A stretch of 13,902 nt of DNA, from contig CAJONM010000090.1 in assembly GCA_905235885.1 (NCBI GenBank), positions 1 through 13,902 of the forward strand, read 5' to 3'. Position numbers and translations under genes: made by a program. Positions within the stretch are counted from its first letter, which is position 1. The number at the start of each line of letters is the position of its first letter. The DNA is from an uncultured Clostridia bacterium. GTDB lineage: Bacteria; Bacillota; Clostridia; UBA1381. The notes beneath the pieces are model-generated. The model made no database searches. It was not told the DNA's origin and saw only the letters and a program-made list of their open reading frames with translations. Of the stretch, positions 13,426-13,902 are shown one piece after another.

Positions 13426-13902
13426 TTAGTTGTTACCGTCTTTAAGCGAATTTTCATAATCTCTTATGAATTTCGCGTTCTTCTGCTCCGTCTTTGTAAG
13501 ATTTGCGGAGTCATCTGCGTAATAGTAGTCGGGATTTACCTTATACCACGAGCATGAATTAAAGTATTCCTGTAGAACGGGATCCTTGAATTTTCTGCCG
13601 TGACGGGCATATATCTCGTTCCTTGCTATCCTAAGCTCATATGCCGACAGATCGGCAATATCCGGCTCCGTAAGCAGCTCGGAAGCTGATTTTGAGATCA
13701 GACCGACAGTTTTATCCGCGGTATATGTTATCTTTACGGAAACAGGCTTTGCGGTGAGCTTAGGCGTTGCCGCCGCCTGCTTAGTCGCGCTCGACGCACT
13801 CTTTGCCGCGCCCGACGATGATGCCTTTGCAGTAGAGCTGCTCTTTACCGCCGTCTGTCCGGAGCTTGTCGCTCCGCTCTTCGCTGCCGGCTGCGCGGCA
13901 GA
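13426..13902 (-). CDS. YARHG-domain protein, C-terminal part (start outside window)
   Basis: An open frame on the minus strand runs in from the window edge for 158 codons and ends at TAA (13426-13428). It has no start inside the window. The visible protein begins with a Ser/Ala/Lys/Thr-rich linker of about 50 residues, followed by SVKITYTADK and then a YARHG domain: LSAYELRIARNEIYARHGRK, then EYFNSCSWYKV, LTKTEQKNAKFI and a short Asp/Asn tail. YARHG domains occur in extracellular or membrane-linked bacterial proteins, often at the C-terminus after a low-complexity linker; their function is not established, though a cell-envelope role is commonly supposed. The N-terminal part, which might hold a signal peptide, membrane helix or catalytic domain, is not visible. 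Its terminator separates it from the efflux genes. Confidence 0.85.
   Translation of the reverse strand, partial: SAAQPAAKSGATSSGQTAVKSSSTAKASSSGAAKSASSATKQAAATPKLTAKPVSVKITYTADKTVGLISKSASELLTEPDIADLSAYELRIARNEIYARHGRKFKDPVLQEYFNSCSWYKVNPDYYYADDSANLTKTEQKNAKFIRDYENSLKDGNN

Overview
The window looks like chromosomal DNA of a low-to-mid GC Gram-positive bacterium, most likely a member of the Clostridia. The support is a class B sortase next to a protein with a sortase-type anchor (NPKTG motif, membrane helix, basic tail), strong purine-rich ribosome binding sites, canonical TTGACA/TATAAT-type promoters with 17-base spacers, and a YARHG-domain protein. I cannot name a genus. Every gene except one (a TetR-family regulator) lies on the minus strand. 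I see no rRNA, tRNA, CRISPR array, phage gene or transposase.

Layout, left to right. (1) 1-129: two abutting hairpins, one of them a bidirectional terminator. (2) 130-2100: a two-gene surface module in which the upstream gene encodes a secreted NPKTG-anchored protein and the downstream gene the class B sortase likely to attach it. (3) 2246-4077: aromatic amino acid genes, a type I-beta DAHP synthase overlapping a monofunctional prephenate dehydratase, with their own promoter. (4) 4208-5500: a 430-residue protein made of two fused class II aldolase domains; the second has lost most of its active-site residues. (5) 5583-6630: a small ABM-fold monooxygenase-like gene followed by a calcineurin-like metallophosphoesterase. 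(6) 6797-7366: a TetR regulator on the plus strand, divergent from group 5 and convergent with group 7. (7) 7400-13198: a three-gene efflux operon transcribed as lipoprotein membrane-fusion protein, RND permease, then TolC-like protein, with translational overlap or very tight spacing. (8) 13219-13425: the efflux promoter with a long inverted repeat that looks like an operator, then a second copy of the abutting-hairpin arrangement seen at the left end. (9) 13426-13902: the 3' end of a YARHG-domain protein running out of the window.

How the genes may work together. The surface protein and sortase form a substrate/enzyme pair. The DAHP synthase and dehydratase are the entry step and a phenylalanine-branch step of aromatic synthesis. 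The efflux operon encodes all three parts of a tripartite pump, which is striking beside a sortase because sortases imply an exposed cell wall and no outer membrane. The TolC-like protein appears to lack the strand-forming inserts of a real outer-membrane barrel, at least in its second repeat, and the fusion protein has a very long coiled-coil hairpin. Together they suggest a pump conduit adapted to a thick wall rather than to an outer membrane. The nearby TetR is the natural candidate regulator of the pump and of the divergent monooxygenase; both promoters carry a GTATACT-centred sequence.

For most genes the best start is internal to the longest open frame. Starts were chosen from ribosome binding sites, signal peptides and family alignment.
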